Positions 53,672-63,081 of a DNA stretch of 64,000 nt are shown here, piece by piece. Under the pieces are notes generated by a model, which did no database searches, was not told where the DNA came from, and saw nothing but the letters and a program-made list of their open reading frames with translations. Within the stretch, counting starts at the first letter, position 1; every line of letters begins with the position of its first letter. The DNA comes from Actinospineispora spinosispora DSM 44797. Its GTDB lineage: Bacteria; Actinomycetota; Actinomycetes; Mycobacteriales; Pseudonocardiaceae. The position numbers were made by a program, and so were the translations under genes. Location: assembly GCF_000429025.1 (NCBI RefSeq), contig NZ_AUBB01000006.1, forward strand, positions 372,001 to 436,000. The letters run 5' to 3'.

Positions 53672-53879
53672 CCCGTTATGTGATCTCGACGCGCTGGGAG
53701 CCGTCTGTACCCGGGTGCGAGAGCCGAACCACCCGGGCGAGCTACACCGATCCGCCGAACGGGTTGTTCAGCCGCAGGTCACAGAGCCGACGACTACTCC
53801 AATTCAGTTGCTCGCAAGGTGATCGTGATCTGCTGTTCACCTGTCGACCACGCTTGCGTGAGCGTCGCGGCGGTCGCCC
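53672..53879 (+). promoter_or_regulatory. ppk promoter region with a single PHO-box-like half-site
   Basis: 208 bp between cofC and ppk. GTTCACC (53834-53840) is the core of the Streptomyces PhoP box, but no second repeat in phase is clear. A palindromic TGTCGACCACG-type stretch follows. PhoP control of ppk is plausible but weakly supported. Confidence 0.3.
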
Positions 53880-56237
53880 GTGTACGACAATGGAGCTGTG
53901 GCTTCCGAGGAACAGAACGGTCGACGGACAACCGGACACAACGCTCGCCGTACCGCAACGACACCCAGGGCCGTGACCGTGCGCGGCACTGCCAGGAGCC
54001 GGCGTGCCGGGACGACCACGACGAGGGCAGCCACCGCGTCGACCAAGGACGAGAAGCACATGCCGCCGCCGGTGAGCGCCTCGTCGGCGCGACGCCCGGC
54101 GCCCCGCCCGGCGGTGCCCGCGCTGCAGTCCGCGCCCGCCGCCCCACCCGCTCCGACGCCGAAGGCGCAGGAGCGCACCGACCTGCCGGACGACCGCTAT
54201 CTCAACCGCGAGCTGTCCTGGCTGGACTTCAACGCGCGTGTGCTGGCGCTGGCCGAGGACACGAGCCAGCCGCTGCTCGAGCGCGCGAAGTTCCTGGCGA
54301 TCTTCGCCTCGAACCTCGACGAGTTCTTCATGGTGCGCGTCGCCGGTCTCAAGCGCAGGGACGACACCGGTCTTGCCGTCCGTTCCGCCGACGGCCTCAC
54401 CCCGCGCGAGCAGCTGGCCCGCATCGCGGAGAACAGTCAGGCGCTCGCCGAACGCCACGCCAGGGTGTTCCTCGACTCGGTGCAGCCCGAGCTGGCCGAA
54501 CGCGGCGTCCACGTGATCCGCTGGGACGATCTGACACCGACCCAGAACAAGGCGCTGTCCCAGTACTTCTTCGAGCAGGTCTTCCCGGTGCTGACCCCGC
54601 TCGCCGTCGACCCGGCGCACCCGTTCCCCTACATCTCGGGGCTGTCGCTGAACCTGGCGGTCACGGTGCGCGACCCGCAGTCGCACACCGAACGGTTCGC
54701 GCGAGTCAAGGTGCCGAACAACGTGCCGAGGCTCGTCCCGGTCGTCTCCGAGCAGGGCAACAACGTGTTCCTGCCGATCGAGGACATGATCGCCGCACAC
54801 CTGGGCGAGCTGTTCACCGGCATGGAGGTCGCCGAGCACCACGCCTTCCGGGTCACTCGCAACGCCGACCTCGACGTCGAGGAGGACCGCGACGAGGACC
54901 TCCTGCAGGCACTCGAACGGGAGCTGGCCCGTCGCCGGTTCGGCCCGCCGGTGCGCCTCGAGGTCACCGACACGATGAGCGAGCACGTGCTGGAGCTGCT
55001 GCTGCGCGAGCTCGACGTCGACCCGCACGACGTCATGGTGGTGCCGGGCCTGCTGGACCTGACCATGCTGTGGCGGGTGTACGGGGTCGACCGCCCCGAG
55101 CTGAAGGACGCCCCGTTCGTGCCGGCGACCCATCCCGCGTTCGCCGAGGGTGAGACCCCGAAGAGCGTCTTCGCCACCCTGCGTCAGGGCGACGTGCTGG
55201 TCCACCACCCGTACGACTCGTTCTCGACCAGCGTGCAGCGGTTCATCGAGCAGGCCGCCGCCGACCCGTCCGTGCTGGCGATCAAGCAGACCCTCTACCG
55301 CACCTCGGGTGACTCCCCCGTCGTCGACGCGCTGGTGAGCGCAGCCGAAGCGGGCAAGCAGGTGGTCGCGCTGGTCGAGCTGAAGGCCCGGTTCGACGAG
55401 AAGGCGAACATCCGCTGGGCACGCGAGCTGGAGAAGGCCGGCGTGCACGTCGTCTACGGGCTCGTCGGGCTGAAGACGCACTGCAAGACGTCGCTGGTCG
55501 TGCGTCAGGAGGGCTCCCGGATCCGCCGTTACTGCCACGTCGGCACCGGCAACTACAACCCGAAGACCGCGCGGCTCTACGAGGACCTCGGGGTACTCAC
55601 GGCCGATCCGGAGATCGGCGCCGACGTCGCCGACCTGTTCAACTCGCTGACCGGTTACGCCAGGCAGAGCCGGTACCGCACGCTGCTGGTCGCCCCCTAC
55701 GGCGTCCGCAGGGGCCTGCTGGAACGGATCGACCAGGAGATCGTGCACCACCGTGCCGGGCGTCCGGCGGGTATCCGGTTCAAGATGAACTCGCTGGTCG
55801 ACGAGCAGGTCATCGACGGCCTCTACCGGGCGTCCCAGGCGGGCGTACAGGTCAAGGTCGTGGTCAGAGGGATCTGCGCGCTGACCCCCGGGCGGCCGGG
55901 ACTGAGCGAGAACATCGAGGTCCGGTCACTGCTCGGGAGGTTCCTGGAGCACTCCAGGGTCTTCCACTTCGCCGGTGCCGACGAGTACTGGATCGGTAGC
56001 GCCGACATCATGCACCGCAACCTCGACCGCAGGGTCGAGGTGCTGCTGCGGGTCAACTCGACGCTCAGCGGCCAGCTCGACGACATCTTCAACTCCTGCC
56101 TGGACCCGTCGACCCGCTGCTGGACGTTGGGTCCGGACAGCACCTGGTCGCCGTCGCCGGTACCGGGCAGCGACAACGGTTCGGTCCGCGACCATCAGGC
56201 CGAGCTGCTCCGCCGCCACTCCTCACCCGCGGAATGA
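53880..56237 (+). CDS. ppk: Polyphosphate kinase 1
   Basis: 785 residues from GTG 53880; GTG 53898 ([10 protein letters not shown]) is about as likely. The first ~100 residues are a disordered Thr/Arg/Pro-rich extension. The core starts at [14 protein letters not shown] and has the phospho-acceptor His near 554 in [24 protein letters not shown] (His near 712) and KTLYRT-like [12 protein letters not shown]. It makes polyphosphate from ATP. mutT1 follows 6 bp later; the two are probably co-transcribed. Confidence 0.95.
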   Translation: MYDNGAVASEEQNGRRTTGHNARRTATTPRAVTVRGTARSRRAGTTTTRAATASTKDEKHMPPPVSASSARRPAPRPAVPALQSAPAAPPAPTPKAQERTDLPDDRYLNRELSWLDFNARVLALAEDTSQPLLERAKFLAIFASNLDEFFMVRVAGLKRRDDTGLAVRSADGLTPREQLARIAENSQALAERHARVFLDSVQPELAERGVHVIRWDDLTPTQNKALSQYFFEQVFPVLTPLAVDPAHPFPYISGLSLNLAVTVRDPQSHTERFARVKVPNNVPRLVPVVSEQGNNVFLPIEDMIAAHLGELFTGMEVAEHHAFRVTRNADLDVEEDRDEDLLQALERELARRRFGPPVRLEVTDTMSEHVLELLLRELDVDPHDVMVVPGLLDLTMLWRVYGVDRPELKDAPFVPATHPAFAEGETPKSVFATLRQGDVLVHHPYDSFSTSVQRFIEQAAADPSVLAIKQTLYRTSGDSPVVDALVSAAEAGKQVVALVELKARFDEKANIRWARELEKAGVHVVYGLVGLKTHCKTSLVVRQEGSRIRRYCHVGTGNYNPKTARLYEDLGVLTADPEIGADVADLFNSLTGYARQSRYRTLLVAPYGVRRGLLERIDQEIVHHRAGRPAGIRFKMNSLVDEQVIDGLYRASQAGVQVKVVVRGICALTPGRPGLSENIEVRSLLGRFLEHSRVFHFAGADEYWIGSADIMHRNLDRRVEVLLRVNSTLSGQLDDIFNSCLDPSTRCWTLGPDSTWSPSPVPGSDNGSVRDHQAELLRRHSSPAE

Positions 56238-56243
56238 CAGGAC

Positions 56244-57140
56244 ATGACTGAGCACCACGAGATCGACATCGTCGCGGCGGGCGCCGCGCTGTGGCGGCCG
56301 ACGCCGGACGGGCAGGGCCACGAGCTCGCACTGGTACACCGGCCGCGCTACGACGACTGGTCCCTGCCCAAGGGCAAGCTGGAGCACGGCGAGTCGGAAC
56401 CGGTCGCGGCGATCCGTGAGATCGCGGAGGAGACCGGGTTCGCGGCGCGGCTCGGGGCGCGGCTGGGCGAGACCCGTTACCGCGTACCGCAGGGCAACAA
56501 GATCGTCTACTACTGGTACGCGCGGGCCGGAGAGGGCGAGTTCAGCCCGAACGACGAGGTCGACGAGCTGCGCTGGGTCAGCCCGGAAGCCGCCGGAGCG
56601 CTCCTGAGCTACGACTTCGACCGGGGGCTGGTGGAACGTTTCCGCGCGGTGCCACCCCCCGAACCGTTATTGCTGGTTCGGCACGCCAAGGCGGGCAACC
56701 GGCACAACTGGGACGGCGACGACGACCTGCGTCCGTTGACCGGCAAGGGCCGGGTCCAGGCGGAGGAGCTGCTCGACCTGCTCGAGTCCTTCGGGCCGGT
56801 GCGCGCGTACTCCGCGCCGCCGATCCGCTGCGGTCAGACGATCCAGCCGTTCGCCGACCGGCACCGCCTGCCGGTCCGGATCGAGCCGCTGATGGGCGAG
56901 GAAGGCTACTGGGACGCCCCGGACGATGGGGTGACCCGGCTGCTGGAACTCGCGGACGGCGCGGACGTGCCGGTCATCTGCAGCCAGGGCGGGGTGATCC
57001 CGGACCTGGTCGAGCGGTTGACCGACCACGTCGACCCGCCGTCGCGCAAGGCGAGCACCTGGGTGCTCGGTGTCACCGGCGGCAAGGTCGTCACCGCCGA
57101 CTACTACGAGCCGCCAGGCGCCGACACCGACGCCGACTGA
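56244..57140 (+). CDS. mutT1: MutT1-like Nudix hydrolase fused to a histidine phosphatase
   Basis: 298 residues. The Nudix domain (about 1-135) has the box GKLEHGESEPVAAIREIAEE. The C-terminal domain (about 140-298) is a histidine phosphatase with LLVRHAKAGNRHNW and the VICSQGGV segment where SHG is usual. As in mycobacterial MutT1, it should remove 8-oxo-GTP/dGTP in two steps. It follows ppk and is convergent with hupB, only 9 bp apart. Confidence 0.93.
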   Translation: MTEHHEIDIVAAGAALWRPTPDGQGHELALVHRPRYDDWSLPKGKLEHGESEPVAAIREIAEETGFAARLGARLGETRYRVPQGNKIVYYWYARAGEGEFSPNDEVDELRWVSPEAAGALLSYDFDRGLVERFRAVPPPEPLLLVRHAKAGNRHNWDGDDDLRPLTGKGRVQAEELLDLLESFGPVRAYSAPPIRCGQTIQPFADRHRLPVRIEPLMGEEGYWDAPDDGVTRLLELADGADVPVICSQGGVIPDLVERLTDHVDPPSRKASTWVLGVTGGKVVTADYYEPPGADTDAD

Positions 57141-57149
57141 CCTCCGGCG

Positions 57150-57809
57150 CTACTTCTTCGCCTTCTTCTTGCCGTTCTTGGCCTTCGCATCGGCCTTGGC
57201 CGGCGCCTTCTCGGCCTTGGCCGGCTTCGCGTCCTTGGTGGCCTTCTCCGCCTTGACCGGGGCCTTGTCCGCCTTGGCCGGCGCCTTCTCCGCCTTGGCG
57301 GGCTTCTCCGCCTTCGCCGGCTTGGCCTTGCTCTTGGTGGCCGTGGACTTGGTCTCGGCCTTCGGCACGGCGACCTCGGCGCCGTCCACCGGCGCGTGGT
57401 CCGAGGCGACCGCCACCGCATCCGCGGTCGGCACCGGCGCCGCGTTCACCGCGGACTTCGGGGCCTGGCGGGTGGCCGTGGTCACAGTGGGCCGGGCAGG
57501 GGCACTCCGCACGGGCGCGTCACCCAGCGGACGAGCGCCGCTGACCACGTCACGGAACATCGCTCCGGCGCGGAAGACCGGAACCGTGGTCGCCGGAATG
57601 TCGATGAGCTGCCCGGTACGCGGGTTACGCGCGGACCGTGCGGCGCGGTCACGAGGCTCGAACACCCCGAACCCGATCACCGACACCGAGTCGCCGGCGT
57701 GCACGGTACGTACGATCACGTCGAGCAGTCCGTCCACGGCGTCGGTGGCGACCTTGCGGTCGCCGTCCAGGCGCTCGGCGAGCGCCTGGACGAGCTCAGC
57801 CTTGTTCAC
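57150..57809 (-). CDS. hupB: HU-family nucleoid protein with Lys/Ala-rich tail
   Basis: 219 residues from GTG at 57809 (MNKAELVQAL). The HU domain (about 1-90) has GFGVFEPRDRAARSARNP. A linker of about 60 residues (PVRSAPARPT...) leads to a Lys/Ala/Pro-rich tail (about 150-219: KPAKAEKAPAKADKAP repeats) like histone H1, typical of actinobacterial HupB/HupS. It compacts DNA and binds cruciform structures in relatives, of interest given the palindromes here (inference). Confidence 0.96.
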   Translation of the reverse strand: MNKAELVQALAERLDGDRKVATDAVDGLLDVIVRTVHAGDSVSVIGFGVFEPRDRAARSARNPRTGQLIDIPATTVPVFRAGAMFRDVVSGARPLGDAPVRSAPARPTVTTATRQAPKSAVNAAPVPTADAVAVASDHAPVDGAEVAVPKAETKSTATKSKAKPAKAEKPAKAEKAPAKADKAPVKAEKATKDAKPAKAEKAPAKADAKAKNGKKKAKK

Positions 57810-57913
57810 CCTTGTGCCCCTTCTCACATTCCCGACCACGGCTTGATCGGGGAGTCGAGGCTCACGCTAGACGTTGTGCCAGGTCAGCGAACAGGCGCCC
57901 CGCCGGAGAGGAT

Positions 57914-58507
57914 CTACGACAGCACCGTTCGGGGGAGGCGGGAAGGCCGCGCCGCCTCGAACCGGTCGATCGCGTCCTCGTTGCGCAGGGTCAGCCCGAT
58001 GTCGTCGAGACCTTCGAGCAGGCGCCAGCGGATGTAGTCGTCGATCTCGAACGGCACCGTCAGGTCGCGGGCCTGCACGGTCTTGTCGGTCAGGTCGACG
58101 GTCACCTCGACGCCCGGCTCGTTCTCCAGCAGCTTCCACAGCAGCTCGACGTCAGGCTGCGCGACCTGCGCCGCGACCAGCCCGGCCTTGGCCGAGTTAC
58201 CCCGGAAGATGTCGGCGAAGCGCGCCGAGACGACCACCCTGAACCCGTAGTCCATGAGCGCCCAGACGGCGTGCTCGCGTGACGATCCGGTGCCGAAGTC
58301 CGGCCCGGCCACGAGCACACTGCCCCGGGAGAACGGCTCCTGGTTGAGGATGAAGTTCTCGTCCTGGCGCCATGCGGAGAACAGGCCGTCTTCGAACCCG
58401 GTGCGGGTGACCCGCTTGAGGTAGACGGCCGGGATGATCTGGTCGGTGTCGACGTTGGACCGGCGCAGCGGGACGCCGATGCCGGTGTGCGTGCTGAACG
58501 GCTCCAT
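57914..58507 (-). CDS. leuD: 3-isopropylmalate dehydratase small subunit
   Basis: 197 residues from the ATG at 58507, with AAGGAGG before it. Seen: [45 protein letters not shown]. With LeuC it isomerises 2-isopropylmalate in leucine synthesis. A 148-bp gap with hairpin C7 separates it from leuC, unlike the close spacing seen in many bacteria. Confidence 0.97.
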   Translation of the reverse strand: MEPFSTHTGIGVPLRRSNVDTDQIIPAVYLKRVTRTGFEDGLFSAWRQDENFILNQEPFSRGSVLVAGPDFGTGSSREHAVWALMDYGFRVVVSARFADIFRGNSAKAGLVAAQVAQPDVELLWKLLENEPGVEVTVDLTDKTVQARDLTVPFEIDDYIRWRLLEGLDDIGLTLRNEDAIDRFEAARPSRLPRTVLS

Positions 58508-58527
58508 GTATGGCCTCCTTCGTCGGC

Positions 58528-58650
58528 CTTGTGAGTGGCGAGACCGCCTATAGCCGGACTGGCCACTCACGACGGAAGAGCTGTCGTGAGTGCCCACTCC
58601 GGCTACGCCTTCGGCGCCCCTCCGGGGTAGACGGCCTCGCCACTCACAAG
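58528..58650. repeat. Family C hairpin cluster between leuC and leuD
   Basis: Outer arms CTTGTGAGTGGCGAG (58528-58542) and CTCGCCACTCACAAG (58636-58650) are perfect complements. Inside are two more GTGAGTG/CACTCAC tips (58564-58570 and 58586-58592). It interrupts the leuCD operon. Confidence 0.85.
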
Positions 58651-58655
58651 AGAAA

Positions 58656-60068
<1,413 letters not shown>

Positions 60069-60093
60069 CGCTTCCTCCGTCTCTGCTTCGATC

Positions 60094-60123
60094 TAGACGT
60101 CCCACATGTCGGGAAGTTAGTAT
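60094..60123 (+). promoter_or_regulatory. Leaderless promoter of the IclR gene
   Basis: TAGACG (60094-60099), an 18-bp spacer and TAGTAT (60118-60123) end 6 bp before the GTG start at 60130. This fits transcription starting at the start codon. A TCCC-N7-GGGA inverted repeat (60100-60114) lies between the boxes and may be the regulator site. Confidence 0.5.
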
Positions 60124-60129
60124 CGTCTC

Positions 60130-60831
60130 GTGAGACAGCATAGCGGTATCGGCGTCCTGGACAAGGCCGTCGGTGTGCTGTGGGCAGCCGCGAAGGAGCC
60201 CTGTGGGCTCACCGAGCTGTGCCAGCGCACCGGTCTGCCCCGAGCCACCGCGCACCGGCTGGCGGTAGGCCTGGAGGTACACGGTCTGCTCAACCGGGGA
60301 GCCGACGGCCGCTGGCGTCCCGGTCCGACACTCGCCGAGCTGGCCGCCCGCTCGGGCGACCCGCTGCTGGAGGCCGCCGCGGCGGTGCTCCCCCGGCTGC
60401 GGGATCTCACCGGGGAGAGCATCCAGCTGTACCGCCGTGACGGCATGCAGCGCATCTGTGTGGCGTCGTCGGAGCCGACGAGCGGTCTGCGGGACACGGT
60501 TCCGGTGGGCACCCGACTGTCGATGGGGGCGGGTTCCGGCGCGAAGGTCCTCGCGGCGTGGGCCGATCCGGCGTCGCAGCGGGCGATCCTGGCGGACGCG
60601 ACGTTCACCGAGCGGACGCTGATGGAGGTGCGCAGGAGGGGCTGGGCGCAGAGTGTCGCGGAGCGCGAGTCCGGTGTGGCGAGCATCTCGGCGCCGGTCC
60701 GCAACGCGAACGGCCAGGTCATCGCGGCGGTGTCCGTGTCGGGTCCGGTGGACCGGATCGGCCGCAGGCCCGGGGCGCGCTGGGCGGCGAATCTCCTGGC
60801 GGCGGCGGACGCGCTGCAGCATCGACTGTAG
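60130..60831 (+). CDS. ndgR: IclR-family regulator (NdgR/LtbR-like) divergent from leuCD
   Basis: 233 residues from GTG 60130. The N-terminal winged helix (about 8-65) has LTELCQRTGLPRATAHRLAVGL. The C-terminal IclR domain has LRDTVPVGTRLSMGAGSGAK, and RNANGQVIAAVSVSGP. The position divergent from leuC matches NdgR in Streptomyces and LtbR in corynebacteria, which control leucine genes. Ligand unknown. Confidence 0.88.
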   Translation: MRQHSGIGVLDKAVGVLWAAAKEPCGLTELCQRTGLPRATAHRLAVGLEVHGLLNRGADGRWRPGPTLAELAARSGDPLLEAAAAVLPRLRDLTGESIQLYRRDGMQRICVASSEPTSGLRDTVPVGTRLSMGAGSGAKVLAAWADPASQRAILADATFTERTLMEVRRRGWAQSVAERESGVASISAPVRNANGQVIAAVSVSGPVDRIGRRPGARWAANLLAAADALQHRL

Positions 60832-60894
60832 GGGGCTACTTCGCCTGCATCTCCCGCAGTGAGAACGGGTGCATCACCGCTGGCCATCCAGTGT

Positions 60895-61007
60895 CTTGGC
60901 GTGGTCGGGCGGTATCAACCCCCGGCTGACGCCGGCCTCGCACGCGTTCCTGGTTGCACGCGTTCAGGGGCGAGGTTTCAGGGTTGACACCGCCCGACCA
61001 CGCCAAG
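60895..61007 (+). repeat. Family A palindromic element, copy 3 (113 bp)
   Basis: Terminal inverted repeats CTTGGCGTGGTCGGGCGG and its exact complement (18 bp). Core matches copy 1 with few changes. The stem differs from copies 1 and 2 at paired bases. It is followed, as in copy 1, by a linker and a B palindrome. It lies after the IclR gene. Confidence 0.85.
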
Positions 61008-61128
61008 TGCAGGCCAGGATCGCGGTGATGGGTGACCTGCGCGGCGCTTTCCAGGCCACGGCTGCGCCGCGTCCCGTCTCGGGTGCGGCACATCAGTCGG
61101 ACGCACGACCCGAAGTGCTCGAGCGGCA

Positions 61129-61198
61129 ACTTCGCACATCTACGTGTCACGTCGCACACGTTGGAACATGTGCGACGTGACACGTAAGTGTGCGAAGT
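61129..61198. repeat. Family B 70-bp palindrome, copy 5
   Basis: Arms start ACTTCGCACAT and TACGTGTCACGTCGCACA and end with the near complement; centre GTTGGAAC. It lies between the convergent IclR gene and the tRNA pair. Confidence 0.88.
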
Positions 61199-61300
61199 CA
61201 TCCCCACCCACCCAAAGGTGACCACCGCAGGGGGGGCCGGGGGGCGAAGCCCCTCCGGCGTGGGGGTCTGGGGGGCTCGGCCCCCCAGAAGCAATGCGAA

Positions 61301-61334
61301 AAAGCCCTGCCCGCACACTTGCGGGCAGGGCTTT
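61301..61334 (-). terminator. Rho-independent terminator after the tRNA pair
   Basis: Stem AAAGCCCTGCCCGC and GCGGGCAGGGCTTT (14 bp, perfect), 6-base loop; on the minus strand it ends in GGGCTTTTTCGC. It lies 11 bp beyond the tRNA-Glu 3' end. Confidence 0.95.
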
Positions 61335-61344
61335 CCCAGCTTTG

Positions 61345-61417
61345 TAGCCCCGACGGGATTCGAACCCGCGCTACCGCCTTGAGAGGGCGGCGTCCTAGGC
61401 CACTAGACGACGGGGCC
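61345..61417 (-). tRNA. tRNA-Glu (anticodon CTC)
   Basis: 73 nt. Acceptor GGCCCCG pairs with CGGGGCT (first pair G-U), discriminator A; D-arm with TCTAGTGGCCTAGGA; anticodon stem CCGCC/GGCGG with loop CTCTCAA (CTC, reads GAG); T-arm GCGGGTTCGAATCCCG. CCA is not encoded. Confidence 0.95.
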
Positions 61418-61444
61418 ATGGCAAACGGTTTGCACCGTTAACCG

Positions 61445-61516
61445 CTGGGGTACCAGGACTCGAACCTAGACTAACTGAACCAGAATCAGTCGTGCTGCCG
61501 ATTACACCATACCCCA
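61445..61516 (-). tRNA. tRNA-Gln (anticodon CTG)
   Basis: 72 nt. Acceptor TGGGGTA pairs with TACCCCA, discriminator G; anticodon stem ACTGA/TCAGT with loop TTCTGGT (CTG, reads CAG); T-arm AGGTTCGAGTCCT. It precedes tRNA-Glu by 27 bp and is probably co-transcribed. The same pair lies near Rv2992c in M. tuberculosis, as I recall. Confidence 0.95.
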
Positions 61517-61798
61517 TTGGCTTTGGAGCACCGTCTCCGGTGTTCCGTGCTGGAGATAGCTTAGCTGACGCCCCTCAGGCAGGTCGAAGCCCACCCCCCA
61601 TCATCCGTCTGGGACTGCATCTTCCCTGGTCAGAGTGAAGATCAGCCTTCCAGAGCAGGCTCGGGGGGACACTGAGCGGCACCAATGCCGACTCCGGCGC
61701 GCAATTCGCGCCGCCATTCGGCCAGCCTCGCTGAATGTTGTGCAAATAACAAGAGCCTCAGCCTTGACGCATTGAGCGTCAGCGCACAGGATAGATCT
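61517..61798. promoter_or_regulatory. Divergent promoter region between tRNAs and the monooxygenase
   Basis: No gene is seen. On the minus strand TTCGAC and TAAGCT boxes 19 bp apart (about 61559-61589) may drive the tRNAs. On the plus strand TTGACG (61764-61769) and CAGGAT (61787-61792), 17 bp apart, may drive the monooxygenase. The middle part shows nothing clear. Confidence 0.4.
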
Positions 61799-61816
61799 AT
61801 TCAACAGGTGTTGAAT
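61799..61816. promoter_or_regulatory. Operator-like palindrome before the monooxygenase
   Basis: ATTCAACA-GG-TGTTGAAT, 8-bp perfect arms, just downstream of the likely -10 and 14 bp before the ATG at 61831. It resembles MarR or TetR sites. No regulator gene is adjacent. Confidence 0.65.
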
Positions 61817-61830
61817 CTGGAGGTCGGACG

Positions 61831-63081
61831 ATGACGGACACCCGGTGCGTGATCGCGGGCGGCGGCCCGGCGGGGATGGTGCTCGGGCTGTTGCTGGCGC
61901 GCGCGGGCGTCGCGGTGACGGTGCTGGAGAAACATGCCGACTTCCTGCGCGACTTCCGGGGCGACACGGTGCACGCCTCTACTCTCACGCTGCTGGACGA
62001 GCTGGGGCTCGGTGAGCAGTTCGCCGCGCTTCCGAAACGTCTGGTGGACCATGTCACGATGCAGACCGACGCCGGCACGGTCGAACTCGACCTGCAGGGG
62101 CTACCCGGCGCGCATCAGCACATCGCGATGGTCCCGCAGTGGGACTTCCTCGAGCTGCTCGCCACCGACGCGGCGCGGGAGCCCAGCTTCACCCTGCGCC
62201 ACAACTGTGAGGTGACGGGGCTGCTCACCGAGCGTGGCCGGGTCGTCGGGGTGCGTTACCAGGAGCGAGGCGCCGAGGACGGTGCTCCCCTGGGGCCGGA
62301 GCGGGAGTTGCGGGCCGAGCTGACCGTGGCGTGCGACGGGCGTGGGTCGCTGGTGCGGGAGAAGACGGGGCTGCGCAGCCGAGTGTTCGGCGCACCGATG
62401 GATGTGTGGTGGTTCCGGTTGCCGCGCGAGGCCGACGATCCGGTGGGTGCGGTCGGGCGGCTGTCCACCGGGCAGTTCGCGGTCATGCTGGACCGGGGCG
62501 ACTACTGGCAGTGCGCGTACCTCATCCGCAAGGGCAGCGACGCGGGCCTGCGCTCCGAGGGCGTCGAGTCGCTGCACCGCCGGTTCGCCGAGCTGCACCC
62601 GTGGCTGGCCGACCGAATGGGCACGATCGGCAGCTGGGACGACGTGAAGCTGCTGGCGGTGCGCCTCGACCGGGTGCGGCGCTGGTACGCCGAAGGGGTC
62701 CTGCTCATCGGCGACGCCGCGCACGCGATGTCGCCGGTCGGCGGCGTCGGCATCAATCTTGCCGTCGCCGACGGTGTCGCCGCCGCCCGTATCCTCGCGG
62801 GACCGCTGCGTGCGGGCCGGGTGACGCTGGCCGACCTGCGGCGAGTCCAACGACGCCGGTGGTGGCCGACCGCGGTGATCCAGCGTGGCCAACGGCTCAT
62901 CCACCGGTTCGTCATCGAACCCGAGCTGAGTGCGACGTCCGGCCGATCCTCGGGCACCCGCCCGCCCCTGGCCCTTCAGCTGCTGCGGCGGGTGCCCGTG
63001 CTGCGTTCCGTCCCGGGCTACCTGGTGGCGATCGGTCCGCTGCCCGAACACGCACCGTCCTGGGCCCGCCGCCGGGTCTGA
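61831..63081 (+). CDS. FAD-dependent aromatic-type monooxygenase
   Basis: 416 residues; GGAGG lies 9 bp before the ATG. Motifs: FAD-binding VIAGGGPAGMVLGLLLARAG, VACDGRGSLVRE (DG motif), and LLIGDAAHAMSPVGGVGIN (GD motif). It belongs to the PHBH-type hydroxylase group; the substrate is unknown and might be an aromatic acid or a polyketide-like compound. The 3' end overlaps the opposite cimA-like gene by 64 bp. It stands outside any cluster in view. Confidence 0.9.
   Translation: MTDTRCVIAGGGPAGMVLGLLLARAGVAVTVLEKHADFLRDFRGDTVHASTLTLLDELGLGEQFAALPKRLVDHVTMQTDAGTVELDLQGLPGAHQHIAMVPQWDFLELLATDAAREPSFTLRHNCEVTGLLTERGRVVGVRYQERGAEDGAPLGPERELRAELTVACDGRGSLVREKTGLRSRVFGAPMDVWWFRLPREADDPVGAVGRLSTGQFAVMLDRGDYWQCAYLIRKGSDAGLRSEGVESLHRRFAELHPWLADRMGTIGSWDDVKLLAVRLDRVRRWYAEGVLLIGDAAHAMSPVGGVGINLAVADGVAAARILAGPLRAGRVTLADLRRVQRRRWWPTAVIQRGQRLIHRFVIEPELSATSGRSSGTRPPLALQLLRRVPVLRSVPGYLVAIGPLPEHAPSWARRRV

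Noticed and set aside
60130..60831. The IclR gene product as regulator of the aceB/glcD sites
   Set aside because: Its own promoter lacks TTCCRC-N3-GYGGAA, and its place beside leuC points to leucine genes instead; not excluded, but unsupported.
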